The notes under the pieces were generated by a model that was not told where the DNA came from, ran no database searches, and was given only the letters and a program-made list of their open reading frames with translations. From assembly GCF_000158955.1 (NCBI RefSeq), contig NZ_GG657757.1:8494854-8558853 (forward strand): a stretch of 64,000 nt of DNA, in the 5' to 3' direction. Positions 16,759 through 25,073 of this stretch are shown here, piece by piece (positions within the stretch are counted from its first letter, which is position 1; every line of letters begins with the position of its first letter). A program made the position numbers and the translations under genes. This DNA comes from Streptomyces viridochromogenes DSM 40736 (GTDB taxonomy: Bacteria; Actinomycetota; Actinomycetes; Streptomycetales; Streptomycetaceae).

Positions 16759-17139
16759 TTACCGCGGAGCGACCGGGTTCCCGGCGCGCTCCGTTTCGTC
16801 CTGCACGAGCAGGGACAGCAGGGCGGCCACAGGGAGGCCGGCTTCGGCCGGGTGGCGCAGCACCTTGTCCGGTTCGATGCGGTAGGTGTTGATGCGCCCG
16901 TCTCTGGTGTGGGACAGGTATCCGTCCTGCTCGAGGTCGGAGATGATCCGCGCGACGGCGCGCTCGGTGAGCCGGCAGCGGGCGGCGATGTCACGGATGC
17001 GGACGTTCGGGTTGTCGGCGATGGTCGCCAGTACGCGCGCATGGCTGGTGATGAACGTCCATCCGGTGTGGGATTCGGGCACTCCGACCATGCCGAGCAT
17101 TTTAGATGCCGCCGTTGCCTGAACCCAGTTACATGACAT
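16759..17139 (-). CDS. Winged-helix transcriptional regulator
   Basis: 126 residues as drawn. A MarR/ArsR-like winged helix spans about 28-95: helix-turn-helix VRIRDIAARCRLTERAVARI, then the wing DGYLSHTRDGRINTYRI. Start uncertain: ATG 17139 gives the longest form, while ATG 17100 would begin just before the conserved GVPESHTGW and is equally plausible. Upstream lies the divergent STAS gene, 60-100 bases away; a regulatory link is possible but no operator was recognised. Confidence 0.75.
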   Translation of the reverse strand: MSCNWVQATAASKMLGMVGVPESHTGWTFITSHARVLATIADNPNVRIRDIAARCRLTERAVARIISDLEQDGYLSHTRDGRINTYRIEPDKVLRHPAEAGLPVAALLSLLVQDETERAGNPVAPR

Positions 17140-17198
17140 ACTTTTCAGGTAATCGATGACGTGCTCCCGTGAGGGAGAGCCACAGAAGGAGCCCGAGA

Positions 17199-17603
17199 GT
17201 GCCCTGGGACGAGGCTGTCGCGCCTACGCTCGTGAGCAACGCCGGCGAGAAGCCATTGCCGGATCAGGCCGGCGGACACGCCTCGGGAGGGGCTGCGGCG
17301 CTTCAGTACGCGTGGGCCGGGGCCTGGGTCGTAGCAGCCCGCGGCGCCTACGACATGGACTCCATCACGCCGCTCGCAGAGGCGTTGGAGACCGCGGCCA
17401 GGAAGCATCCGAAGGTGATCCTGGACGCCTCCTGCGTCACCTTCGCGGACTCGGCTTTTCTGAATCTGCTGATCCTCACCCACCAGGCGGGAACACTGCG
17501 CGTGGTGGCGCCCTCGCAGCAGGTTCGGCGCTTGTGTGAGATCACCGGAGTCGACCATCTCCTGGAGATCCGAGCCACGATCGACGAGGCTGCCGCCTCC
17601 TGA
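17199..17603 (+). CDS. STAS-domain anti-sigma factor antagonist
   Basis: 134 residues. The SpoIIAA-like STAS fold covers about 40-130, with the phospho-acceptor region DASCVTFADSAFLNLL, where the serine of DSAF aligns with the phosphorylated Ser of anti-anti-sigma factors. It should bind an anti-sigma kinase when unphosphorylated and free a sigma factor. GTG 17199 is chosen because AGGAG lies eight bases upstream; GTG 17169 has no ribosome site. No partner kinase adjoins it; the SpoIIE-type phosphatase at 42-43 kb is a possible but unproven partner. Confidence 0.82.
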   Translation: MPWDEAVAPTLVSNAGEKPLPDQAGGHASGGAAALQYAWAGAWVVAARGAYDMDSITPLAEALETAARKHPKVILDASCVTFADSAFLNLLILTHQAGTLRVVAPSQQVRRLCEITGVDHLLEIRATIDEAAAS

Positions 17604-17619
17604 GCTCAGCTCCTGCCCG

Positions 17620-19185
17620 CTAGTTCTTCTGCAGGGTACGGGTGACACCCGCGATGACGGCGGTCGTCAGCACCCAGCCGAAGGCGATCAGCAGGTAGGC
17701 CAGCCACTGGAGGCCGTCGTTCGGCCAGTACCAGGACGTGCGCTGCCCCAGCCCCCCGATGGGGATCAAGAGGTCGAGTGTGTAGACGAGAGGTTGGAAC
17801 GGCGGGCCTTCGCCCTGTTTGACCGGGTTGGGGGAGTCAGTGCGGAAGGACAGCGTGCCCATCAGGGTCAATGCGAGGAGCCAGACACCGGCCAGCCAGG
17901 GGCGATAGCCGTAGCCGACGGTCACGTCGAGGAGATGACCCCATGCACGGGCTGCCGGGGACAGCGCACGGCGCCGGTGGCGTTGCTTGGCGAGGAGGAC
18001 GCGGCGGGCGTCGTCGTCATGCCCGGCCTTGCGGTACCAGGCCGCCAACTGCTCGTACGGTTGCGGGTTGTAGCCCGGGCTGCTGCGTATCCATGCCACA
18101 CGTCGGGCCACGGACTCCCGGTCGCCCACGGCCTCGTGGCGCTCGTCGTTCGGATCCGCCGTCTTGATGGAGCCGTAGACGAAGCCGTCCAGCTCCACCC
18201 TCTCCGGCCAGCTGTGATCGTTCTCGTGCAGGTACGACACCTGGGCGCCCCGCAGATCGAGAATGCCGGACGGGGTCCGGGCGAGGGTGAGATCGAGGTC
18301 GACGGCTTGCAGATGCATGGCGACCAGGGCCGGGGCGTTTCCGTCGTCGGTCGGCGGGCCGTTCAGGACGGCTCCGTCGAAGGTCACGTTGTCCCTGACC
18401 TGCGTGCCGCGCAGCCGCACCGTGCCGTTCGCGGTGAATCCCTCGGAGAACTTGAGCGACGAGGCCATGGCGTTGTCGAGGGTGAGTGCCACGCCGCGTG
18501 GACCGGGCCCTTCCAGGCGGGCGCCCTGCATGACCAAGGTGCCTGGCAACTGCGCCCCCATCAGCCGGACTTCTCCGTATGCGACGAACCCGTTGCGGCA
18601 GAAGACACCCCCTTCCATGGCCAGGCCACCGGCCGACAGAGCCCACCCGTCGGGTGCGATCAACTCGGCCCCGTTGAGGAGCAGTCCGCCGCTCACCCGG
18701 GCGTCGGTGAGCGACAGGGCGGTGCGCAAGCGGTTGAAGGGTGTGGGAGCGCCGCCCTCCACCACGGCGTGCCGCAGGGAGAAGTTCCCCTCGATGCGGG
18801 CCGAATCGGCCTCGATGCCGGGTATCCGGCTGTCCGTGAACACAAGGGTCTGCGTCGACGCACCGAGGAGATTCACCGCCTCCTCGAACCAGCATGCCTC
18901 CAGCCAGAGGGCGTGGGCGATCTGCGCGCCGGCGAGGTCCAGGCGCCCGGAGATCCGTGCCCCGGTGAGCCTCAGACGCGCCACCGCCCCCGGTTGTCCG
19001 GTGTTCGCGCCCAGCAGCAACGCGGCGATCACCGCCGCCCGCACCGTCCGCTCGGGTCCCCACCGTCCGCCGTCGGCTACCCGGTCCTCCTCCGGCGTAC
19101 CCGTGCGCAGGTCCACCCTCCGCCCCTCGGGAAACGCGTCCCACAGCTCACGCTCAGGTGAAGTCAACTCGTCGTAGGAAAGCAC
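17620..19185 (-). CDS. Membrane protein with pentapeptide/beta-helix-like N-terminal region
   Basis: 521 residues. Residues about 60-330 are built of short repeats (A.L.L.GA.I.G.L.L.GA type) resembling right-handed beta-helix or pentapeptide-repeat proteins. A charged linker (YRKAGHDDDARRVL.AKQRHRR) follows, then three hydrophobic segments at about 410-430, 465-485 and 490-515. Streptomyces homologues are often labelled membrane-associated oxidoreductase, but no cofactor motif is visible and I would not assign that function. GTG start. Convergent with the STAS gene. A scaffold at the membrane is one possibility. Confidence 0.7.
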   Translation of the reverse strand: MLSYDELTSPERELWDAFPEGRRVDLRTGTPEEDRVADGGRWGPERTVRAAVIAALLLGANTGQPGAVARLRLTGARISGRLDLAGAQIAHALWLEACWFEEAVNLLGASTQTLVFTDSRIPGIEADSARIEGNFSLRHAVVEGGAPTPFNRLRTALSLTDARVSGGLLLNGAELIAPDGWALSAGGLAMEGGVFCRNGFVAYGEVRLMGAQLPGTLVMQGARLEGPGPRGVALTLDNAMASSLKFSEGFTANGTVRLRGTQVRDNVTFDGAVLNGPPTDDGNAPALVAMHLQAVDLDLTLARTPSGILDLRGAQVSYLHENDHSWPERVELDGFVYGSIKTADPNDERHEAVGDRESVARRVAWIRSSPGYNPQPYEQLAAWYRKAGHDDDARRVLLAKQRHRRRALSPAARAWGHLLDVTVGYGYRPWLAGVWLLALTLMGTLSFRTDSPNPVKQGEGPPFQPLVYTLDLLIPIGGLGQRTSWYWPNDGLQWLAYLLIAFGWVLTTAVIAGVTRTLQKN

Positions 19186-19325
19186 TCATGCAGGGTAGTG
19201 ATCTTCCTTTGTGCTCGCCTGGCCTCAACCGCACCCGGATCGGATGGATAACCCACGTGAGCGAGTTCCTTCAGGTCATCGGGTGGTCCGGCGGACCGCG
19301 CCAAAGGCAAGGCCGGAGCGCAGCA

Positions 19326-19430
19326 CTCCGAGTCGACACCACCGGTGACGGACGCGTCGACATCGTCGGCTTCGGCGGCCCGGGCGTGTACGTGGCCCGG
19401 AACCTCTTCCGCCGCTTCAGGACCCGATAG
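19326..19430 (+). pseudogene. C-terminal fragment of an FG-GAP/VCBS-repeat secreted protein
   Basis: The short reading DTTGDGRVDIVGFGGPGVYVA matches the calcium-binding FG-GAP blade common in Streptomyces secreted proteins, followed by 9 codons and a stop. No upstream repeats remain in frame, so it looks like a truncated remnant. The rest of 19190-19537 holds nothing recognisable. Confidence 0.5.
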
Positions 19431-19537
19431 TCCGCGACGGGCCGCCGCAACCCCACCAGGGCGACCGGCCATGGCTCTCGCTTCCGCAACTGACGCGACC
19501 GGACCCGGTTGTCAGTGGCGGCTGCGAGGGTGGACGG

Positions 19538-19810
19538 ATGGACCGTGATGAGGAACAGCTGCTGCGCCGCCGGGTCTACGGCGCCGACCACGACAACCCG
19601 GGCCCGCGGCCGGACCGGCGCTACGCCGAACTGGTCGGCGGCCCGCTGGACGGCCTGCTGCTCGACATCACCGAGCGGACCCACGGCGAGGTCGACACCG
19701 GCGTAGCGCTCCCCACCGAGCTGGGGCAGTTCGGCGCCGGCGGCCGGGCGATCTACGATCCGCGCCCCGGCGACCCGGGGCGCTTCGACTGGACCGGCGA
19801 CACTCCCTGA
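19538..19810 (+). CDS. Small conserved-looking hypothetical protein
   Basis: 90 residues, acidic, no membrane segment or signal. The core YAELVGGPLDGLLLDIT resembles short Streptomyces hypotheticals of unknown role. ATG with a purine-rich GAGGGTGGACGG upstream. Monocistronic, transcribed toward the convergent epoxide hydrolase gene. Confidence 0.6.
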   Translation: MDRDEEQLLRRRVYGADHDNPGPRPDRRYAELVGGPLDGLLLDITERTHGEVDTGVALPTELGQFGAGGRAIYDPRPGDPGRFDWTGDTP

Positions 19811-19887
19811 CCACTCCGGGCCGACTCACCCCTCAACGCCTTGAACCGGGTCAGGCGATGATCGAACGCCGGGTCGCCGGGCCGCGT

Positions 19888-21075
19888 TCACCGATCAGAG
19901 GCCAGCACTGCCGCGAGGCCCTCCCGCAGATCTCTGACGAAATACTCGGGAACCTCCAGCGACGGGAAATGTCCTCCGTTTTCGGGAGACCCCCATCGGA
20001 CGATTTTCCGGTACCGCTCCTGCGCCCAGGGGCGCGGGCACTTCTCGACGTCGCGGGGATACATGGTGATTGCTGACGGGACGTCGACCCGAAGTTCGGG
20101 GTCCAGCGAGTTGTGGCTCTCGTAGTAGATGCGGGCCGACGATGCGCCCGTCCGCGTCAGCCAATACAGGGTGACGTTGTCAAGAACGCTGTCTCGGGAA
20201 ATCGCCTCGAACGGGCTGTCTTCGGTGTCCGTCCACTCAGCGAACTTGTCCAGGATCCAGGCAAGAAGCCCGACCGGCGAGTCGACGAGCGAGTAGCCGA
20301 TGGTCTGCGGTCGGGTCGCCTGCTGCTTCGCGTACGCCGCGCGGTGGCGCCAGAAGTCGCGGGTTGCCTCGGTCCACTTGCGCTCGACCGCCGTCAGCCC
20401 GTCCGTTGTCAACCCGGGCGGTCCCTCCGCGAACGTCGTGTGGATGCCGAGAACGTGCGCCGGGAACCTGCCGCCGAGGACCGTGGTGATATTGCCTCCC
20501 CAGTCGCCGCCGTGGGCTACGAACTTGCCGTAGCCGAGCCTTCCCATCAGTTCCACCCATGCGGCCGCGATCTTTTCGGTTCCCCACCCGGTGGTGGCCG
20601 GCTTGTCGCTGTAACCGAACCCCGGCAGCGACGGGACCACGACGTGGAACGCCGGCGCGTCTGGGTCTTCCGGATCCGCCAGCTCGTCCACCACATCGAT
20701 GAATCGAGCAATGCTGTCCGGCCAGCCGTGCGTCAAGAGCAGAGGAGTGGCATCTGCGCGCCCGGATCGGCGGTGCAGGAAGTGGATTCCCAGACCGTCA
20801 ATGGTCGTGCGGAACTGGCCGATCCGGTCAAGGCGCTCTTCGAACGCCCGCCAGTTGTACCCGGTGCGCCAGTAGTTCACGACATCGACAAGGTCGGCGA
20901 GAGGAACGCCCTGATCCCATCGGCGAGGGTCGGGCGCGGAGCGATAGACGGTCTCAGGCTCCGGGAGACGCGCCGCGGCCAGTCGCGCGCGCAGATCGTC
21001 GAGGTCGGCGTCAGTTGCGCGAATTGCACACGCTTGCACGTCGCTTGCTTGCACGTCGCTGGTGAGAGGGGGCAT
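19888..21075 (-). CDS. Epoxide hydrolase (EHN-type alpha/beta hydrolase)
   Basis: 395 residues. An N-terminal EHN domain (about 15-125) precedes the hydrolase core. HGWPDS (116-121) gives the oxyanion site, D191 in GGDWGG is the nucleophile, and the late NGGHFPSLE provides the catalytic His. This matches microsomal-type epoxide hydrolases and their juvenile-hormone-hydrolase-like bacterial kin, which open epoxides to diols. ATG start with AGGAGG. The N-terminus has a short in-frame duplication (SDVQA twice). Divergent from the CGNR regulator with shared palindromes between, so probably under its control. Confidence 0.9.
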   Translation of the reverse strand: MPPLTSDVQASDVQACAIRATDADLDDLRARLAAARLPEPETVYRSAPDPRRWDQGVPLADLVDVVNYWRTGYNWRAFEERLDRIGQFRTTIDGLGIHFLHRRSGRADATPLLLTHGWPDSIARFIDVVDELADPEDPDAPAFHVVVPSLPGFGYSDKPATTGWGTEKIAAAWVELMGRLGYGKFVAHGGDWGGNITTVLGGRFPAHVLGIHTTFAEGPPGLTTDGLTAVERKWTEATRDFWRHRAAYAKQQATRPQTIGYSLVDSPVGLLAWILDKFAEWTDTEDSPFEAISRDSVLDNVTLYWLTRTGASSARIYYESHNSLDPELRVDVPSAITMYPRDVEKCPRPWAQERYRKIVRWGSPENGGHFPSLEVPEYFVRDLREGLAAVLASDR

Positions 21076-21117
21076 GAGACCTCCTGGCCATCGAGGAACC
21101 GGCTACGACCCGTCGCG

Positions 21118-21176
21118 AACCGTCTATGACGGTTCTAGCAGCCCCCTGAGTCGCGCTGCAACCAGCTATGGTGGTT
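21118..21176. promoter_or_regulatory. Paired operators between epoxide hydrolase and CGNR genes
   Basis: AACCGTC-TAT-GACGGTT (21118-21134) is a perfect palindrome. AACCAGC-TAT-GGTGGTT (21160-21176) is a one-mismatch copy, 42 bp away (four helical turns). A weaker third copy (AACCGGCTACGACC) starts at 21097. The second site ends two bases before the CGNR ATG. Confidence 0.75.
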
Positions 21177-21178
21177 CC

Positions 21179-21754
21179 ATGCGTGTTGCGTACCCTGACT
21201 TCCGCCTCGGTAGCGTGCTGGCGACCAGCTTCACGGGGACGCTGTCGGAGCGTCACGGCAACGCTGTGGAGCGCATTCCCACGCCGCACCGACTCGTCGA
21301 CTGGCTGGCAGTGAACGGCCTCGCCGTGGATGCGTGCACCACTGCCCAGCTCGACCTCGCTCGGGAACTGAGGGAGTCGATTCACGCCGCCGCGACAGCG
21401 GCCGCGCTCCAGGAGGCTCTCCCCGCGTCTGCTGTCCAAGTCATCAACGACTGCAGCGCTCAGGGTCGTGCCGCGGCGCTTTTGACGTCCGAGGGCAAGC
21501 GGCGATGGCGGCTCAGCTCGGCGTCCTGCGTGGAAGACGCCCTCAGCGTGATCGCCGCCGACGCGATCAGCATCATCGCAGGCGAACGAGACGGAAAACT
21601 GGCCTTGTGCGCATCACAGACCTGCCAAGCCGCCTTCTTCGACACCAGTCGAAGTCGCACTCGCAAATGGTGCGACATGAACACGTGCGGGAATCGTCAG
21701 AAGAAAGCGCGCTTCAATGCCAACCAGCGCAAAAACCTTAGATCAGTGGAGTGA
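21179..21754 (+). CDS. CGNR zinc-finger transcriptional regulator
   Basis: 191 residues. An N-terminal ABATE-like stress-response domain (about 10-130) is followed by the CGNR zinc finger (about 140-180), with cysteines in CASQTC and CDMNTCGNRQKKARF. Such proteins are thought to bind DNA and often control the neighbouring gene. ATG 21179 lacks a ribosome site and follows the operator directly, so a leaderless transcript with TATGGT as the -10 element is plausible. The longer frame upstream is not convincing. Likely autoregulated together with the epoxide hydrolase. Confidence 0.82.
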   Translation: MRVAYPDFRLGSVLATSFTGTLSERHGNAVERIPTPHRLVDWLAVNGLAVDACTTAQLDLARELRESIHAAATAAALQEALPASAVQVINDCSAQGRAAALLTSEGKRRWRLSSASCVEDALSVIAADAISIIAGERDGKLALCASQTCQAAFFDTSRSRTRKWCDMNTCGNRQKKARFNANQRKNLRSVE

Positions 21755-21763
21755 CCGATACCC

Positions 21764-22426
21764 TTGCTTTTCGACGTCACCCGAAGTGAACTCGCAGGCA
21801 TCTTCGCCGAGGATCGCATCGCGACCTTGCCCGCCACGGCCTTCCCGCCCGCCGCCGCGGACACCGAGGGCGCCCGCCTCCTGCAGACCGTCGGCGTCCC
21901 CACCGGGACGCTCCTGCTGCGTCAGCCTGACGAGGACGACGGCCTGCTGCCCCTCGTCCGGCACGTCGTCCACATCGAGGACTTCGAGGACGCTGCGGAC
22001 GCTGCGGGTGACTGGCCCGTCATCGGCTGGCTGCTCAACGCGCACCTCGCCCTCGACCCCGTAGCCGGCAAGGTGCACGCCTTCGACCCCGACGAGGGGA
22101 CCGTGCAGGAACTCCACACGGACGTCTCCTCTCTGGTCCAAGTCACAGTCCGTTTCCAGCGCCTGCTCGAAGAGTTCACCTTCCGCGGCGACGAGGGCGA
22201 CGAGGGCGACGAGGAGGCGGACTTCGAGCGCCTGGACGGCGAGGTCGATCGCATCCGCGAGGAGACGAGCGGCATCGACCCGCTCCCCTTCCAGGACGAC
22301 GAGACCGTCTGGTCGGTAGTGGGCGACGAGATCGCCATGGGCCAGCGTTTCAAGGGCAGCAGTCCGGGAGCCCGCGCCCCGTATCGGCAGGCCAATGGGT
22401 GGCAGTACGAAAAGGAGGCCCTATAA
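21764..22426 (+). CDS. SUKH-4-like immunity/knr4-type protein
   Basis: 220 residues. The MLFDVTRSELAGIF start and the acidic beta-rich body (about 1-130) fit the SUKH superfamily, whose members often neutralise polymorphic toxins or act as general binding domains. The tail is rich in Asp/Glu. A TTG start is needed; GGAG lies about 12 bases upstream, overlapping the end of the CGNR gene, so translation may be coupled. No toxin gene adjoins it, so it may be an orphan immunity protein. Confidence 0.6.
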   Translation: MLFDVTRSELAGIFAEDRIATLPATAFPPAAADTEGARLLQTVGVPTGTLLLRQPDEDDGLLPLVRHVVHIEDFEDAADAAGDWPVIGWLLNAHLALDPVAGKVHAFDPDEGTVQELHTDVSSLVQVTVRFQRLLEEFTFRGDEGDEGDEEADFERLDGEVDRIREETSGIDPLPFQDDETVWSVVGDEIAMGQRFKGSSPGARAPYRQANGWQYEKEAL

Positions 22427-22741
22427 AGTCGCTCGGGGGACAGCCGCGGCGACCGTCCCCCGAACAGAAACTGCTGAAGGAGTCTCTGACTCACCCCACC
22501 TGCGTCCAGTCTCCGATGATCGCGTCGCCGAGGTTGCAGTGGGAGGCAGCACAGGAGTCCCCTGTGTGCAGCACCCCGCCTGTCCGGCATCCGGGTGACC
22601 GTGACGTTCCCGCGCGCACAGCTTCTCGGGCCTGGGAAAGGGATACATCTGCGTCCGCTACATGTGCGTCCCGGGCCGGCAGCTGTCAGGCGGACGCGTC
22701 CAAGTGCGTCGCACATTCCGTCAGACCGGAAGGCAGCAGCA
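22427..22741. other. Gene-free region
   Basis: 315 bases; no convincing coding frame, hairpin or repeat was recognised. Confidence 0.4.
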
Positions 22742-23380
22742 GTGAAGATCAACATTGTGGGCCCCGGCAACATGGGCCGCGCCATCGCGACCCGTGCCCT
22801 TTCCGGCGGCCACGGAGTGCGCATCGTCCACCCTGACGCCGACCCTGCCCGGGCGCTGGCCGAGGAGCTCAGGCAGCAGTTCCCGGACGGCGAGAGCGAC
22901 TGGGCCGCTGCGACGGAGCCGGCCGATGTCACCGTGCTCGCACTGTGGTACGACGCGGCATTGCAGTTCGCGAGATCCGCCGGGCCCGCACTGGCCGGGC
23001 AGGTCCTGGTGGACATCTGTAACCCCATCGACGTCTCGACCATGGATGGGCGGGTGACACCCCCGGACAGCTCAGCCGCCGAGGAGATCCAGCAGATCGT
23101 CGGCACGGACGTGGAAGTCGTCAAAGCGTTCAACACCACCTTCGCCGGCCCTCTGACGGCAGGCCAGGGACATGACCTCCCGCTCGACGTCCTGATCGCC
23201 GGAGACGACTCCGCCGCCAAGGAGAAAGTCACGGAGCTCGTTCGCTCCGGCGGGATGCGCCCGTTCGACGTAGGCCCCCTGCGCAGAGCTCGGGAGCTGG
23301 AGGCGATGGGATTTCTGCACATCGCCATGCAGCAGCCCCTCCTGCTGAACTGGCAAAGCTCGATCAAGATCCTGCCCTGA
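22742..23380 (+). CDS. F420/NADP-dependent oxidoreductase-like protein
   Basis: 212 residues. Rossmann start KINIVGPGNMGRAIA with the glycine motif at residues 7-12, then FNTTFAGPL, typical of the NADPH:F420 oxidoreductase (Fno)/YqeC-like family. The likely reaction is hydride transfer between NADP and F420 or a related small substrate. GTG start with GGAAGG upstream; the open frame extends further but the dinucleotide motif fixes this start. Stand-alone gene. Confidence 0.8.
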   Translation: MKINIVGPGNMGRAIATRALSGGHGVRIVHPDADPARALAEELRQQFPDGESDWAAATEPADVTVLALWYDAALQFARSAGPALAGQVLVDICNPIDVSTMDGRVTPPDSSAAEEIQQIVGTDVEVVKAFNTTFAGPLTAGQGHDLPLDVLIAGDDSAAKEKVTELVRSGGMRPFDVGPLRRARELEAMGFLHIAMQQPLLLNWQSSIKILP

Positions 23381-23515
23381 CCGTTCGCCGAGCAACCGTC
23401 GACCGCGGCAAGACTCGGTGCCGAGCCGTCCGCTCCCGTCAGAGCCAGGGCATTGAGGGATGGAGGCCGCCCGGATCGGCGCTAGGTCGGACACTCCGAG
23501 CAGGAAGGAAGGTTC

Positions 23516-24469
23516 ATGGAGCTCTTCCCGCCGATTCCGCTCGCCGAATGGCGTGACTGCAAGGAGACGCTGCATCGGTTTGCGCAGGTCGTCGGCAAGA
23601 TCCGGCTCGCCGCCAGCGTTCGGCGCAACCACTGGTGGAATGTGCCCTTCCATCTCACCGGACGCGGCATCACCACGCGCCCGATGGGGCGGGGCGACGG
23701 TGATCCGTTCACCATCGACCTCGACTTCGTCAGCCATCAACTGATGGCCGCTTCGCTGGACGGCACAGTGGTGTCCTTTCCGCTCTACGGGCAGTCCGTG
23801 GCGTCCTTCCACCGCGCGACCCTGGACGCTCTGGCTGAGCTGGGCGTCCAGGTGGACATCCCGGCCCCCAAGCCGTTCGACTTGCCTGATGCGGCCCGGC
23901 CCTTCGCGGAGGACACCGAGCACGCGGCCTACGATCCTTTGCAGGTCAACCGCTACTGGCGAGTCCTGAGCCAGGTGGCGCTGGTGCTGGAGGAGTTCGC
24001 GGCCGACTTCTCGGGCAAGGCCAGTCCCGTGCACCACTTCTGGCACACCTTCGACCTTGCCTACAGCAGGTTCTCCGGGCGGCATGCCGAACAGCCGGCG
24101 GAGGCCGACTCGGTCACCCGCGAGGCATACTCCCGTGAGGTGATCAGCTTTGGCTTCTGGTTCGGTGACGACACGTTCCCCGAGCCCGCCTTCTACTCCT
24201 ACACCGCCCCGGAACCCCCAGAGCTGGCGAAGGAACCGCTCGTTCCAGGAAACGCCAGGTGGGTGGCACGCAACGACAATCATCTGGCCGTGCTCGGCTA
24301 CGACGACGCCCGCGCCGAAGCAGACCCCCGCACCGCTGTGCTCGCCTTCTACGACAGCGCCTACCGGGCCGGAGCCAGGTGTGCCGGCTGGGACGTGGCC
24401 GCACTGGCCTGCCCTGGCGGAATCACCGACCAGCACCTGGCGGCTCCTCCCGGCCTGATGCAAGCCTGA
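23516..24469 (+). CDS. DUF5996 family protein
   Basis: 317 residues. Begins with PLAEWRDCKETLHRFAQVVGK and RRNHWWNVPFHLTGRG, the conserved opening of DUF5996 proteins of Actinobacteria; FWHTFDLAYSRFSGR and the C-terminal FYDSAYRAG fit as well. Soluble; no catalytic motif is recognised and the function is unknown. ATG with GGAAGG upstream. Followed at once by a DUF418 remnant. Confidence 0.8.
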   Translation: MELFPPIPLAEWRDCKETLHRFAQVVGKIRLAASVRRNHWWNVPFHLTGRGITTRPMGRGDGDPFTIDLDFVSHQLMAASLDGTVVSFPLYGQSVASFHRATLDALAELGVQVDIPAPKPFDLPDAARPFAEDTEHAAYDPLQVNRYWRVLSQVALVLEEFAADFSGKASPVHHFWHTFDLAYSRFSGRHAEQPAEADSVTREAYSREVISFGFWFGDDTFPEPAFYSYTAPEPPELAKEPLVPGNARWVARNDNHLAVLGYDDARAEADPRTAVLAFYDSAYRAGARCAGWDVAALACPGGITDQHLAAPPGLMQA

Positions 24470-24482
24470 CGCCGACCCGGTG

Positions 24483-24581
24483 ATGCGCCACCGCCCCTAC
24501 GGCCCCGCCGAGTGGGCCCTGCGCACCTTCTCCTACTGGGAGCTTCCCCGACGCGTCCGCGGGGCCGGTCAGGCCGCGTAG
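24483..24581 (+). pseudogene. C-terminal fragment of a DUF418-type membrane protein
   Basis: 33 codons reading HRPYGPAEWALRTFSYWE and ending in TAG, matching the C-terminal tail of DUF418 membrane proteins (the GPxEWxxR motif). No membrane part remains upstream. Confidence 0.5.
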
Positions 24582-24937
24582 ACCGGACCCTGCCCCGGGC
24601 GATCCCAGGTCGGTGAGGGCTCCGAACCGGGCAGCCCTAGTTGAAGAGCACAGCTACATGGTCGCTGGTCAGGACGGGCTGCCACGACCGACAGCTGGAA
24701 CGACACGCTCATCCAGCCCCAGCGATGTCCCAAAGCCGTCCAAGGTTCGCATCTATGAGATGGATTGCTTCGGGGCTGCACTTGGAGGGGCGAAGGTCAC
24801 AGAAGCATATCGGTTGTTTTCGGTCCTTGATCTTCACGGAAGCCTCACAAGTTGGCTACCTTGGTCACTGCGTGCACAATTTCCACCGACACACGGGTGG
24901 TTCCGTGCACCCTCGGACGGAAGGAGCGCCCTTTTCC
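24582..24937. other. AT-richer gene-free region with inverted repeat
   Basis: 356 bases. From about 24720 to 24890 the sequence is clearly AT-richer than its neighbours. It contains the imperfect palindrome at 24872-24910 and probably the promoter of the NlpC/P60-like gene; no clear -35/-10 pair was found. Confidence 0.45.
24872..24910. repeat. 39-bp imperfect inverted repeat ahead of the NlpC/P60-like gene
   Basis: GTGCAC (24872-24877) and GTGCAC (24905-24910) bracket CCACC / GGTGG inner arms. The element could be an operator or a leader hairpin. Confidence 0.45.
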
Positions 24938-25066
24938 ATGGCGTCGGAACGAACCTCGCGCCCCGAAGTGACCGGCTCCGCGGGCAGGACCAATTCCCTG
25001 GCCCCGGAGGCCTTCGCTGTCAAGGTCCGGCTCTCGCAGTCTGCTGGTTCCCGTGTTGGCGAGTGA
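24938..25066 (+). CDS. Possible 42-codon ORF upstream of NlpC/P60-like gene
   Basis: ATG with AGGAG about 12 bases upstream; 42 hydrophilic residues without known motif. It ends 7 bases before the next ATG. It could be a small leader peptide or chance; not recognised. Confidence 0.25.
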   Translation: MASERTSRPEVTGSAGRTNSLAPEAFAVKVRLSQSAGSRVGE

Positions 25067-25073
25067 GAGCGAG

